This document shows positions 7,676 to 16,402 of a DNA stretch of 64,000 nt, one piece after another. The translations under genes and the position numbers were made by a program. A model generated the notes under the pieces. The model had not been told where the DNA came from. It did no database searches and saw nothing but the letters and a program-made list of their open reading frames with translations. Origin of the DNA: Marinilactibacillus kalidii (GTDB lineage: Bacteria > Bacillota > Bacilli > Lactobacillales > Carnobacteriaceae_A); assembly GCF_017599325.1 (NCBI RefSeq), contig NZ_JAGFVM010000022.1, positions 62,001-126,000 on the forward strand, in the 5' to 3' direction. Every line of letters begins with the position of its first letter. Position 1 is the stretch's first letter.

Positions 7676-9301
7676 ATGATTACAGTAACAGACGTGAGCT
7701 TAAACTTTTCAGATAGAAAACTATTTGATGATGTAAATCTACAATTTAATAATGACAATTGCTATGGTGTGATTGGTGCGAACGGTGCCGGTAAATCAAC
7801 CTTCCTAAAAATTCTTTCAGGAGAAATTGCTCCAACTTCTGGTAATGTTTCATTACCTGCCGACAAACGAATGGCTGTATTAAAACAAAACCATTATGAC
7901 TTTGAAGAACAAACGGTTATTGACACAGTAATCATGGGACATAAACGTCTCTATGAAATCATGCAAGAAAAAGACGCCATCTATACAAAAGCAGACTTTT
8001 CTGATGAAGATGGTATTCGCGCTGCTGAACTTGAAGGCGAATTCGCTGAGTTAAATGGTTGGGAAGCTGAACCTGAAGCAATGACGTTATTAAAAGGTCT
8101 CGGTATTCCTGAAGCATTACACAATCAAAAAATGAGCGAGTTAACAGGTGGACAACACGTTAAAGCCTTACTAGCTCAAACACTATTCGGTGATCCAGAT
8201 GTATTACTACTGGATGAGCCTACCAACGGTTTGGATGCACAGTCAATCAAATGGTTGGAAGACTTCTTGATCAACTTTGATAATACGGTCATCGTTGTTT
8301 CCCATGACCGTCACTTCCTAAACAAGGTATGTACGCACATGGTCGACGTTGATTTCGGTAAAATCAAATTGTTTGTAGGGAACTACGACTTCTGGTTAGA
8401 ATCTAGTCAACTTGCTTCTAAACTAGCTGCTGATTCAAATAGCAAAAAAGAAGAAAAAATCAAAGAACTCCAAGACTTTATCGCACGATTCAGTGCCAAT
8501 GCATCTAAATCGAAACAAGCAACTTCACGTAAAAAAATGCTGGATAAAATCACTTTAGATGATATCCAACCTTCTTCTAGACGTTATCCGTTTGTCGGAT
8601 TTAGTCCTGAGCGTGAAATCGGAAATGATTTACTTCGCGTTGAAAATATCTCTAAAACAATTGATGGTAAGAAAGTCTTGGACAATATTTCATTCAACCT
8701 TGGTAGAAACGATAAAGTCGCTTTTACTAGTTTGAACGATGTTGCTATCACAACGCTCTTCAGAATTATTATGGGCGAAATGGAACCTGATACAGGGTCT
8801 TTCCAATGGGGCGTAACGACTTCTCAGTCTTACCTACCGAAAGATACTTCTGACGAATTCAACAATAACAACGAATCTGTTTTAGACTGGTTACGCCAGT
8901 ATGCTTCCAAAGAAGAAAACGATAATACTTTCTTACGTAGCTTCTTAGGAAGAATGTTGTTCTCAGGAGAAGAAGTACTGAAACAAGTTTCTGTCCTTTC
9001 TGGGGGAGAAAAAGTTCGTTGTATGCTATCAAAAATGATGTTGAGCAAAGCAAATGTGCTCGTTATGGATGATCCAACGAATCACTTGGATCTAGAATCT
9101 ATTACTGCATTGAATAATGGTTTGATCGACTTTAAAGGTGCTATTCTTTTTGGATCGCATGATTATCAATTTATTCAAACATTAGCTAACCGCATCATTG
9201 AACTGACACCTAACGGAGTCGTTGACCGCTCAGAAACCACTTATGATGAATTTCTTGAGAATAAAGATATACAAGATCAAATCAAATCTCTTTACGCATA
9301 A
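7676..9301 (+). CDS. ABC-F family ribosome-associated ATPase (YkpA/YbiT type)
   Basis: A 541-residue protein with two ABC ATPase domains joined by a charged linker and no membrane segments, the ABC-F layout. The first domain has Walker A GANGAGKST (about residues 36-44), signature LTGGQ and Walker B VLLLDEPTNGLD. The linker (about 240-290) is Lys-rich, and the second domain has signature LSGGEKVR and VLVMDDPTNHLD. The second P-loop is degenerate: SLNDVAITT replaces GxxGxGKS/T, while GSFQWGVTTSQSY is typical of YkpA/YbiT relatives. ABC-F proteins bind the ribosomal E site and modulate translation. Nothing here points to antibiotic resistance specifically. It is a single-gene unit. Confidence 0.87.
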   Translation: MITVTDVSLNFSDRKLFDDVNLQFNNDNCYGVIGANGAGKSTFLKILSGEIAPTSGNVSLPADKRMAVLKQNHYDFEEQTVIDTVIMGHKRLYEIMQEKDAIYTKADFSDEDGIRAAELEGEFAELNGWEAEPEAMTLLKGLGIPEALHNQKMSELTGGQHVKALLAQTLFGDPDVLLLDEPTNGLDAQSIKWLEDFLINFDNTVIVVSHDRHFLNKVCTHMVDVDFGKIKLFVGNYDFWLESSQLASKLAADSNSKKEEKIKELQDFIARFSANASKSKQATSRKKMLDKITLDDIQPSSRRYPFVGFSPEREIGNDLLRVENISKTIDGKKVLDNISFNLGRNDKVAFTSLNDVAITTLFRIIMGEMEPDTGSFQWGVTTSQSYLPKDTSDEFNNNNESVLDWLRQYASKEENDNTFLRSFLGRMLFSGEEVLKQVSVLSGGEKVRCMLSKMMLSKANVLVMDDPTNHLDLESITALNNGLIDFKGAILFGSHDYQFIQTLANRIIELTPNGVVDRSETTYDEFLENKDIQDQIKSLYA

Positions 9302-9321
9302 TCTCTGTTGAATCATATAAG

Positions 9322-9367
9322 AAAGACAGCCTCAATCCTTTAGTAGGATCGAAGGCTGTCTTTTTTT
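9322..9367 (+). terminator. Intrinsic terminator after the ABC-F gene
   Basis: AAAGACAGCCT pairs with AGGCTGTCTTT around an inner GATCC/GGATC-type stem, followed by seven T residues on the plus strand. Confidence 0.88.
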
Positions 9368-9426
9368 GTATGTGGGTGTAAGTTAATTTGAGTCAATTGT
9401 CATTATCATATGTCCATCTCTACTTG

Positions 9427-9768
9427 TCATTTTTGGATTCTTTCGAGAATTTCATCTACCGACATAGCTGGAGAAAGTTCATAGTTTCCTTGAAGAAAAG
9501 TTTTATTGCTTCTGAACTTAGCATAATAATTGAATACAAAAGCACTTTTGATTACACCATCGTCTTCCAATGTTTTTGAGATAGCCATTCTTGAAGATCC
9601 TCTTGGTATTTGAACGGTTATCGATTCATCGGATTGAGGTTCTAAAGAGTTAAGTGAGCTAACCCAAAAATGATGCCCAACAAATCCCAACAATATAAAT
9701 AAACATACCAGTGTCGTAAGGATGATCTTATAAATTTTCTCTACCGATATTACTTCCTCTTGCACCAA
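9427..9768 (-). CDS. Short membrane protein resembling the N-terminal domain of endolytic transglycosylase MltG
   Basis: About 113 residues: a short N-terminus, one transmembrane segment (IILTTLVCLFILLGFVGHHF), then a domain much like the N-terminal LysM-like part of MltG/YceG (VQIPRGSSRMAISKTLEDDG, VIKSAFVFNYYAKF, QGNYELSPAMSVDEILERI). The MltG catalytic domain is absent, so it is either a stand-alone module or a degraded paralogue. I took the TTG at 9768 as the start because GGAGG lies eight bases upstream; the frame opens earlier at 9783 but that codon overlaps the GGAGG. A GTG at 9765 is also possible. It lies after the deacetylase gene in a run of envelope genes. Confidence 0.65.
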   Translation of the reverse strand: MVQEEVISVEKIYKIILTTLVCLFILLGFVGHHFWVSSLNSLEPQSDESITVQIPRGSSRMAISKTLEDDGVIKSAFVFNYYAKFRSNKTFLQGNYELSPAMSVDEILERIQK

Positions 9769-9847
9769 AAGGTTCACCTCCAAATATTGCTCTTTGAATC
9801 GACATGCTATTCATTTCCTTTATCTTAAAAATACCAATAGCCTTTTA

Positions 9848-10807
9848 TTATTGTGATAGCTTAAAGTGGTAAGGTTCTGTACTATTTTCAATGATTTTCG
9901 TCTGATAATGATTTTCTTTCAAATATTGCATTAATGCTGGAAGATGCGCTACTGTCCCTTCTCTATCATGCATTAACACGACTGGTGTACAACTAGAATC
10001 TAATTCTTCTAGTAAGGAAATCACTCTTTTAACGTACTCATCTCCCGTAGAAGCCCAGTCTCTACTATCAACATTCCAGTCCCACAGCTTGAAGTTGTAT
10101 TGATCAAATAGGGCTCTGAAAGTTTGTTTAAAATAGGGCATGCTTCCATAAGGCGTTCTAACCAGATAGGATTCTACACCGGTCAGTTCTTTTAAGGTTT
10201 GCTGACATGTCTGCATCTCATCTAATGCTGCATGCTCTGTTCGATAAAATGCCTTTACATCGTGCGTCACACCGTGTAATCCAACACCATGGTTTTCTTT
10301 AACAATTCTTTTAAGGGTTTCCGGATGATTTCTCATCGCTGGCTCCAACATGAAAAACGTCCCTTTTGCATCATATTCTTTTAATATGTCTAATATTTTT
10401 TCTGTAACTGCATTGGGACCATCATCAAAGGTTAGATAGATGATTTTCCTCTGATCTTCTGTTTCTATTTTTGGTGCTTCTTCTTTTGTAATAGGTTCTT
10501 CTTCCGCTACCGGTTCTGGTTCTATTTCTTTTTGATCTTCCTGTCCAGTTTGTTCTTCTATCGAATTTTGCTCTGTCTGTTGTGCATCTTCTTGCTGTTC
10601 TTGGGGATCTTCTTGTTCTTCTTGCAATTCTTCTGTTTTTTCTTTTGGTTCTTCCAGCTCGACTTCATCTTTAACAGGATCTACAAAGGTATTTGCTTCT
10701 ATAGCAGAATCCACGTCTTGTACTTTGGATTCGTGGCTTCCTTTATAGGCAAAATACAGGATCGCTAGCAATCCAATAGTCAGTACAAACCTTACCTTGC
10801 TAGTCAT
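9848..10807 (-). CDS. Membrane-anchored polysaccharide (peptidoglycan) deacetylase, NodB family
   Basis: About 319 residues. An N-terminal transmembrane anchor is followed by a spacer to about residue 120 made almost entirely of Glu, Gln and Pro, then a NodB deacetylase domain. The NodB motifs are present: TFDDGPN with the catalytic/metal Asp pair, LHGVTHD with the metal His pair, RTPYGSMPY, LWDWNVDSRDW and VLMHDREG. Such enzymes remove acetyl groups from GlcNAc or MurNAc in the wall, often giving lysozyme tolerance. ATG at 10807 is better spaced from AAAGGA than the ATG two codons upstream at 10813. It lies just downstream of the two-component system and may be its target. Confidence 0.86.
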   Translation of the reverse strand: MTSKVRFVLTIGLLAILYFAYKGSHESKVQDVDSAIEANTFVDPVKDEVELEEPKEKTEELQEEQEDPQEQQEDAQQTEQNSIEEQTGQEDQKEIEPEPVAEEEPITKEEAPKIETEDQRKIIYLTFDDGPNAVTEKILDILKEYDAKGTFFMLEPAMRNHPETLKRIVKENHGVGLHGVTHDVKAFYRTEHAALDEMQTCQQTLKELTGVESYLVRTPYGSMPYFKQTFRALFDQYNFKLWDWNVDSRDWASTGDEYVKRVISLLEELDSSCTPVVLMHDREGTVAHLPALMQYLKENHYQTKIIENSTEPYHFKLSQ

Positions 10808-10918
10808 ATTCATAATTCCTTTCGCCTTGATTTATACTATCTTTTAAACTTATAGTAAATCAGCGAAATGAAGTTGAAATGAAGTTAAAATAAAGATGAG
10901 GCAAAGATTGAATCAAGA

Positions 10919-12772
10919 TTATTGATCAGGTTTGGCTAACTCAAAATAAAAATAAAATTCTACGCCATGTTCAGTGTTGCGAACCCCATATTCACCATCA
11001 TGTAGCAGCATGATATTTTTAGATATCGCCAATCCCAAGCCTGTCCCCTCTTTTGTTCGTTGCGATTTTTCAATCTGATAAAATCTATCCCATATATGAT
11101 TTAATTGCGTTTCTTCAATAGGATTTCCCTCGTTTTCGATAGATAAACGAATTCTTTCCGATTCTTTCGTAATGGCAATTCTAATGTGCTTACCTTCTGG
11201 CGTATGCGTGATCGCATTTATAACAGAATTCATTACAACTTGTTTGATCCAGTGTTCGTTCCCTATAATCTCTGCATCCTCTAAGGCCATTTGTACGATT
11301 AATCTTTTTTCTTCTAGCTTGATAAAAAGTTGCTGACAGGTATCTCTAACGAGCACATCAAGTGCAAAAACTTCTTTTTTCATCTTATAAGTTCCTGACT
11401 CAAATTTAGCTAGTTCCAGCATATCAACGATCAACTGATTCATCCGATTGACTTCTGCATCCATCTCAGCAAAGAAATGGTCTCTCTTTTCAACCGCTAC
11501 TTCGTCCTGAAGAATACTGATACAACTCTTCATTATACTCAACGGCGTCTTCAATTCGTGCGAAACACTGGCGATAAATTCTTTTCTCGTATTCTCAAGC
11601 TGTCGTTCCTTCTGAATATCCCCTTGCAACATGCTAATGCGCTCGTGTAAGCTATCAGAAAGAAAATTGATATTTTGCGACAATTCTCCTATCTCATCTT
11701 TAGACCGAATATCAATACGCTCTGAAAAATCAAGATTGGCTATTCTTTTTGCAGAGTTATTCATTCTAATCAATGGCTTAGCGATCATTTTTGAATAGTA
11801 AAAAGCTGCAAATAGAATTAAAAGAATTACTCCGATAATAATATAGATATAATACTGACGCATCATTCCTACGGCTTCATCTATCGGTTGGAGCGAAGCC
11901 ATCGTAAAGAAGTAAATGACTTGTCCATCTTTGGACAGTCCTTGATCAATAATCATTTTATACTGTATGCCATTTTCTTCGAAATCTGTTACGGATGCTT
12001 CTTGACCATCTGATTCAAACTCATCAAAGAGCAATCTGGCTTGGAATACTTTAATTTGTTCAAAAAACAGTTTACTTGTAAGCGAAGAAGAGTAAAGCAA
12101 GCCGTAATGATTAGGTACTTGAAGATTTTTGATTTCTCCATAATATACCTTTTCAACAAGTCCCATCTGGTCGTTTTGCTCTGCTATTTTAGATAGCAAT
12201 GTCTGATTTTTAAAACTATTCACGCTTTCCACAACCGTATTGGAAGCAGCCTCCGCTTTTTCATGTTCATAATCTACGTCCATTTCAGTCAAAATCATTG
12301 CATACGTATAAAACTCATCATCTTTTTCGATTCCGTGAATCTCCGCAAATACGCTCTCTTTATTTCTCAAAGCACTTAAGTGATCACTATCATAGGAATC
12401 TAACAGGTATTCAATTGGCGTAATGAGCTGTTCATCTATATACCCCTCTTCAGCTTTTTCCGAAATAGATATTCCTGTTATATCCATCCTTAACGGTGTT
12501 GTGCCTTCTATATACCCATGCTCATCTAAGGCGACGATCCAAGCATTATTTTCTTGGTAAAACTGTTGTTCCAAGTCTCGCATCTGATTTTTTTCATCCA
12601 AACTGATATACGCTTGCTTGAATTCATCAATCGCTTTTGACAAGTTGTCGATTTTGCTATTTTCATAGTAATATTCAAAAAATAAAGTCTGACCGCAATA
12701 GATACTTGCAACGATAGTCATACAAAGAAGAGAGGTAAATAAAAATAATTTTACAACAATACTCGTTTTCAT
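10919..12772 (-). CDS. Membrane sensor histidine kinase
   Basis: A 617-residue sensor kinase. One transmembrane helix near residues 7-28, an extracytoplasmic sensor region of about 270 residues, a second helix (IYIIIGVILLILFAAFYY) and a HAMP segment are followed by the HisKA box FIASVSHELKTPLS with the phospho-accepting His. The HATPase boxes come last, ending in GTGLGLAISKN. Its ATG overlaps the stop of the response regulator gene by one base (TAATG), so translation is coupled; GAGGG just upstream serves as its ribosome site. The large outside domain is not one I can name. With LCP, deacetylase and MltG-like neighbours it probably senses envelope state. Confidence 0.9.
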   Translation of the reverse strand: MKTSIVVKLFLFTSLLCMTIVASIYCGQTLFFEYYYENSKIDNLSKAIDEFKQAYISLDEKNQMRDLEQQFYQENNAWIVALDEHGYIEGTTPLRMDITGISISEKAEEGYIDEQLITPIEYLLDSYDSDHLSALRNKESVFAEIHGIEKDDEFYTYAMILTEMDVDYEHEKAEAASNTVVESVNSFKNQTLLSKIAEQNDQMGLVEKVYYGEIKNLQVPNHYGLLYSSSLTSKLFFEQIKVFQARLLFDEFESDGQEASVTDFEENGIQYKMIIDQGLSKDGQVIYFFTMASLQPIDEAVGMMRQYYIYIIIGVILLILFAAFYYSKMIAKPLIRMNNSAKRIANLDFSERIDIRSKDEIGELSQNINFLSDSLHERISMLQGDIQKERQLENTRKEFIASVSHELKTPLSIMKSCISILQDEVAVEKRDHFFAEMDAEVNRMNQLIVDMLELAKFESGTYKMKKEVFALDVLVRDTCQQLFIKLEEKRLIVQMALEDAEIIGNEHWIKQVVMNSVINAITHTPEGKHIRIAITKESERIRLSIENEGNPIEETQLNHIWDRFYQIEKSQRTKEGTGLGLAISKNIMLLHDGEYGVRNTEHGVEFYFYFELAKPDQ

Positions 12773-13455
12773 TAGTTGCCCTCGAATTTGTAACCTGTTC
12801 TAACAATCGTTTTTATTTGATTCGCAGCATCTCCTAGTTTTTTTCTGAGGTTACGCATGTGCGTATTGATTGTTCTGTCAGCTCCTAAGTACTCATATCC
12901 CCATATTTTCACGATCATCTGCTCTCTTGAAATGACAATATTCTTATTTTTCATTAGGTAAACCAATATTTCGAATTCTGTATGTGTCAAATCAATCAGC
13001 TGCTGTTCAACGGCTACTGAACGAGATTGTAAATCAATCTCAATCAAGCCACTTTTCAAAGTCTTCGTTTGATCCAACTGTTCAAAGGGGTGTACTGTAG
13101 CATTCAATAGTCTGTTCGCTCTAGCTAGTAGGATCTTAGGGTTATAGGGCTTTGTCACGTAATCATCTGCGCCTAGTTCGAATCCAACAATCGTATCTTC
13201 CTCGTCAGACCTCGCTGTCAACATAATGATTGGGACAGAAGAGCGTTTCCGTATTGTCTTACACACACTCCAACCATCGAATTTAGGCATCATAATATCT
13301 AAAACAATAAGATCCACCGTGTGTGTATTAAATAATGCTAGCGCCTCTAATCCATTTTCAGCTTCCAAAACGCTATATCCTTCACTTAGAAAATAATCTT
13401 TACTAATCTCTCTTAATATCGCTTCGTCCTCTACTAACAAAATCGTTTTTGGCAC
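12772..13455 (-). CDS. OmpR/PhoB-family response regulator
   Basis: A 228-residue regulator with a receiver domain (LVEDE near the N-terminus, phospho-acceptor D53 in LIVLDIMMP, the KP lysine in DYVTKPYNPK) and a C-terminal winged helix ending in HMRNLRKKLGD and IVRTGYKFEG. The frame opens at 13497, but GTG at 13455 is preceded by AGGAGG nine bases away, so I use that start. It overlaps the histidine kinase gene by one base and forms an operon with it. The transcript may continue through the deacetylase and the MltG-like gene, as no terminator is seen between. Confidence 0.9.
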   Translation of the reverse strand: MPKTILLVEDEAILREISKDYFLSEGYSVLEAENGLEALALFNTHTVDLIVLDIMMPKFDGWSVCKTIRKRSSVPIIMLTARSDEEDTIVGFELGADDYVTKPYNPKILLARANRLLNATVHPFEQLDQTKTLKSGLIEIDLQSRSVAVEQQLIDLTHTEFEILVYLMKNKNIVISREQMIVKIWGYEYLGADRTINTHMRNLRKKLGDAANQIKTIVRTGYKFEGN

Positions 13456-13654
13456 ATCAAGTTCCCTCCTTCTAAATTGGAATGAAATAGTGAGCAAAAC
13501 CGTTCTTCATCATTTTCACAGTCTTTCGTTTATATCTCCTTTAATAAATACTGTTCAACAATTGAAAATATTAATCAAAGGCATTCTTTTATAGTTATAT
13601 TCTATATTATATTGCTTCTTATTTAAAAATCAGTCATTTCACTTTCATTCATCA

Positions 13655-14755
13655 CTATTGTGATTTTACCGAAGTAGATCCATTACTTTTTTCCAAATCC
13701 ATTTTTGGATAATCCTCGCTATAGTTATCCTCACCCTCTGAATCACCCATTACTTCTTCCGATTCGATACCATCAGGAATCGTATTGATCGTTTGCTGTT
13801 CTAATTCCAATGATTCAGCTAATGTTTGTTGAATCTCATCGTAACTTTTAGAATCTATTTTCACAAGATCTCTTCCAGCGTCTCTGAAACTCGTCCATCC
13901 GAACACATGAGATTCTGTATCAAAGGACTCATTCAATCCCGTTTGTAGTACGCTTTTAATCTCGTTCATTTTCATATTGGTTCTCATATTTGCGCCAATA
14001 CTTTTTAAAACGTCATTATATTTAGTAATCGAACCTAGATCAGCCGCTTTATTGATAACAGATTTAACCACTAACTGTTGTCTTTGACCGCGTGCAATAT
14101 CATCATCAATTTTCCGTGTTCGTGCTAACGCTAAAGCCTGTTCACCATTTAATGTCTGTAGTCCTTTGTTAAGCGAAATCGCTTGACTGTTATCTTTGGA
14201 GTCCATTTCTACAATATCTACCGGAACATCAACTTCTATTCCTCCAAGCGCATCTATCACGTCTAAAAAGGAATGGAAATTAAATGTCGCATAATAATTG
14301 ACCGGCAAATCAAGAAAATGTTCTACTGTTTCTACCATCGCATCTTCTTCTCCAATGGCATAAGCTGTATTGATTCGATCCATCCCTACTTCTTCACCAT
14401 CATTCATAATCGGGACGTATGTGTCTCTTGGAATCGAAACCATATCTAACTGATGTGTTTTAGGATTGACTGTTGCATAAATTAGTGAGTCCGCTCTTGC
14501 AGAACCTAGCCCTCTTTCGTCATCATCGTCAATACCCATCAGTAAAATCGAGACAGGTTCTTCAATTGGATTCACTTCTTCCACAGGTTTCGATCGGTCA
14601 ATTTCTTTATAAGACGATTCCAATACCTTTTCCGTTGTTTTAAGCAAACTCTTTGCATAAACAGCTCCGCTCGCTAGCAGCATAACAAGTGGAACGACAA
14701 AAAGTAGAACAACAACCTTTCTTCTACTCAATTTACGATTTCCTTTTTTAAACAT
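13655..14755 (-). CDS. LytR-CpsA-Psr (LCP) family cell-wall polymer ligase
   Basis: A 366-residue type II membrane protein: a basic cytoplasmic N-terminus, one transmembrane helix (about 13-35) and an extracellular LCP domain. Conserved blocks are ILLMGIDDDDERGLGSARAD, MVSIPRDTYVPI, DRINTAYAIG and HSFLDVIDALGGIEVDVP, with the acidic and Arg residues that bind the polyprenyl pyrophosphate. LCP proteins attach teichoic acids or capsule polymers to peptidoglycan. The C-terminal 50 residues are acidic, Ser-rich and likely disordered. A good AAGGAG precedes the ATG at 14755. It is separated from the response regulator gene by about 200 bases. Confidence 0.9.
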   Translation of the reverse strand: MFKKGNRKLSRRKVVVLLFVVPLVMLLASGAVYAKSLLKTTEKVLESSYKEIDRSKPVEEVNPIEEPVSILLMGIDDDDERGLGSARADSLIYATVNPKTHQLDMVSIPRDTYVPIMNDGEEVGMDRINTAYAIGEEDAMVETVEHFLDLPVNYYATFNFHSFLDVIDALGGIEVDVPVDIVEMDSKDNSQAISLNKGLQTLNGEQALALARTRKIDDDIARGQRQQLVVKSVINKAADLGSITKYNDVLKSIGANMRTNMKMNEIKSVLQTGLNESFDTESHVFGWTSFRDAGRDLVKIDSKSYDEIQQTLAESLELEQQTINTIPDGIESEEVMGDSEGEDNYSEDYPKMDLEKSNGSTSVKSQ

Positions 14756-15262
14756 TTATAAAACTCCTTAAAAACGATTTTAATAGAACAACACTTGTAG
14801 AAATACATTTCAAAAATAACGATTGTATTCATTCTTTTACAATTTAAAATCTTAGCAAATGAAGATAAAGATTCTATGAAGATTATTTGCATTTTACATT
14901 TTTTCTTTGACTTATAACTATCGATCTTTTAAATATAACTAATGCTTGAAGTTTATATAGTTAAAATCAAATTGAATTTTTTCAAAAAAATGAATATTCA
15001 ACCTTTATTAATTGATCACGGGATGAATCAATATGGAAATAATAAAGAAAGTGAACAGATTGTTATCAGTCAAATTACGTTAACTATTTTTTGATTACGT
15101 ACCTACGAGAAAGTATAAATAGTAATAAAAAGAGCATACTTACACTAGCAACAAACTGTAGCAAGCTGATACACCAACGTTTCTTAGGAAAACACTAAAA
15201 TAAATCTAGTATTATTCTATTGGCTTAATTTATAATGGTAGAAAGAACAGGGGGACAAAGAT
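14756..15262. other. AT-rich intergenic region
   Basis: Five hundred bases between the divergent LCP gene and the XRE regulator. I see no credible gene; the longest small frame (near 14991-15094, plus) has no ribosome site. A -10-like TATAAT at 15232-15237 probably belongs to the XRE regulator gene, with no clear -35. Confidence 0.4.
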
Positions 15263-16039
15263 ATGAAAATTGGTGATCGATTAAAAGAAAAAAGGTTAGG
15301 GGCTTCTTTATCTCAAAAAGAATTGGGAGAGATTTTACATGTATCTAGACAGACCGTATCTAGCTGGGAAGTTGGGCGAACGTATCCAGATCTTGAGACA
15401 TTGGTGACCATCAGTGAGTACTATGAAGTCCCACTTGACGACCTGTTGAAAGAAGATTCAAATATGATTGAAGAAATTTCTCGAAAGGTAAAAAGAAGTG
15501 AACGTAGGAAAGTACTGAATATTGTGCTTAGCGCATTGTTATTGATCGTCATTGGTTTTAGCACAACTTACTATTTCAATTCACGCCAACACGCTCAAAT
15601 CAACGAAGAAGGTTTGAGTCCAAACGATCTCATTGAATCGTCTTGGGAACTAAACTACTCTCTTTCTAAAAATCTTGATCAGTCTTTTTTATCCTTCGAC
15701 CAAAGCAGCGTAGCTATATACAATTCTCATAGGCTTAATGGCGCTTTAAGAAGTGATCTAGATGAAAACCATTCATCTGCAGGAGCGAATGAGCTACTTG
15801 AAAAAGGCATTGAAGACGGCACAAAAGAATATCCCGACATGACGATTGAATTGGACAAAAATTATTACGTTGTCACAGCGAATGGCTATTCACAACGGTT
15901 CAAGAAATTAAGTGATAGCATCATTCAAGATTTGGATGGAAATGAGTACCACAAAACCCTTTCTGAAAATACGCATAAAAGTCTTCGCATGATGGATGAA
16001 GCCATGTTGGATATGCTAGAAGAAAGTACGACTAAGTAA
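15263..16039 (+). CDS. Membrane-anchored XRE-family transcriptional regulator
   Basis: A 258-residue protein. Residues 1-65 form a helix-turn-helix of the XRE type (KRLGASLSQKELGEIL, VSRQTVSSWEVGRTYPDLET). A basic stretch is followed by one transmembrane segment (VLNIVLSALLLIVIGFSTTYYF, about 91-112), and a C-terminal domain of about 145 residues would lie outside the membrane. That domain is not one I recognise. The layout suggests a DNA-bound regulator that reads an envelope signal directly. GGGGG a few bases upstream supports the ATG at 15263. The adjacent targets are unknown. Confidence 0.8.
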   Translation: MKIGDRLKEKRLGASLSQKELGEILHVSRQTVSSWEVGRTYPDLETLVTISEYYEVPLDDLLKEDSNMIEEISRKVKRSERRKVLNIVLSALLLIVIGFSTTYYFNSRQHAQINEEGLSPNDLIESSWELNYSLSKNLDQSFLSFDQSSVAIYNSHRLNGALRSDLDENHSSAGANELLEKGIEDGTKEYPDMTIELDKNYYVVTANGYSQRFKKLSDSIIQDLDGNEYHKTLSENTHKSLRMMDEAMLDMLEESTTK

Positions 16040-16047
16040 ACGGTAGA

Positions 16048-16317
16048 TTATCTGCACTTTTTTACCCACAGATAGATGATTGGACCAAATAGAAATATTT
16101 CTGAAAATGATCCTCTGAGAACGAATTTCTTGTCCTCTTCTAGCTCTGCAAGAATACTAGTCAAGAAAGCGAATGACCAAATACAAAGAGATAAGTAGAA
16201 AAAAAATAAGGTGCTCAGCAAGGTTTCAAATATATACCCTCTAACACCCTCATAAATGATAACAGTGGTGATAAAGAGTAGACAACCCATAAAGAACCCA
16301 TTATTGGTAAATCTCAT
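16048..16317 (-). CDS. Small membrane protein of unknown function
   Basis: An 89-residue protein with two to three hydrophobic segments (FFMGCLLFITTVIIYEGV, LSTLFFFYLSLCIWSFAFLT and IFLFGPIIYLWV). I do not recognise it. Its ATG directly follows the stop of a five-codon frame (16318-16335) that carries the only good ribosome site, so translation may depend on re-initiation. It converges on the XRE gene with only eight bases between them. Confidence 0.5.
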   Translation of the reverse strand: MRFTNNGFFMGCLLFITTVIIYEGVRGYIFETLLSTLFFFYLSLCIWSFAFLTSILAELEEDKKFVLRGSFSEIFLFGPIIYLWVKKCR

Positions 16318-16335
16318 TTATTCTTTGTAACGCAT
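16318..16335 (-). other. Possible leader mini-ORF ahead of the 89-residue membrane protein
   Basis: ATG-CGT-TAC-AAA-GAA-TAA preceded by AAAGGAG at six bases spacing. The stop abuts the ATG of the next gene (TAAATG). It may couple translation or simply be chance. Confidence 0.3.
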
Positions 16336-16354
16336 CTAAATCTCCTTTTCATAG

Positions 16355-16402
16355 AGAAAGTTAGATAATATTGCAGGATATGCAACCATTATCTAACTTT
16401 CT
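16355..16402 (-). terminator. Perfect 15-bp inverted repeat at the 3' end of the P-loop kinase gene
   Basis: AGAAAGTTAGATAAT at 16355-16369 pairs exactly with ATTATCTAACTTTCT at 16388-16402. The kinase gene stops inside it. The T-run is weak on the minus strand (CTTTCTCT) and somewhat better on the plus strand (CTTTTATATTTTT). Confidence 0.55.

Noticed and set aside
10532-10768. Plus-strand frame very rich in Phe and Leu
   Set aside because: Mirror image of the Glu/Gln spacer of the deacetylase gene; not a membrane protein gene.
14991-15094. 34-codon plus-strand frame in the region before the XRE regulator gene
   Set aside because: No ribosome site, no start context and no recognisable content.
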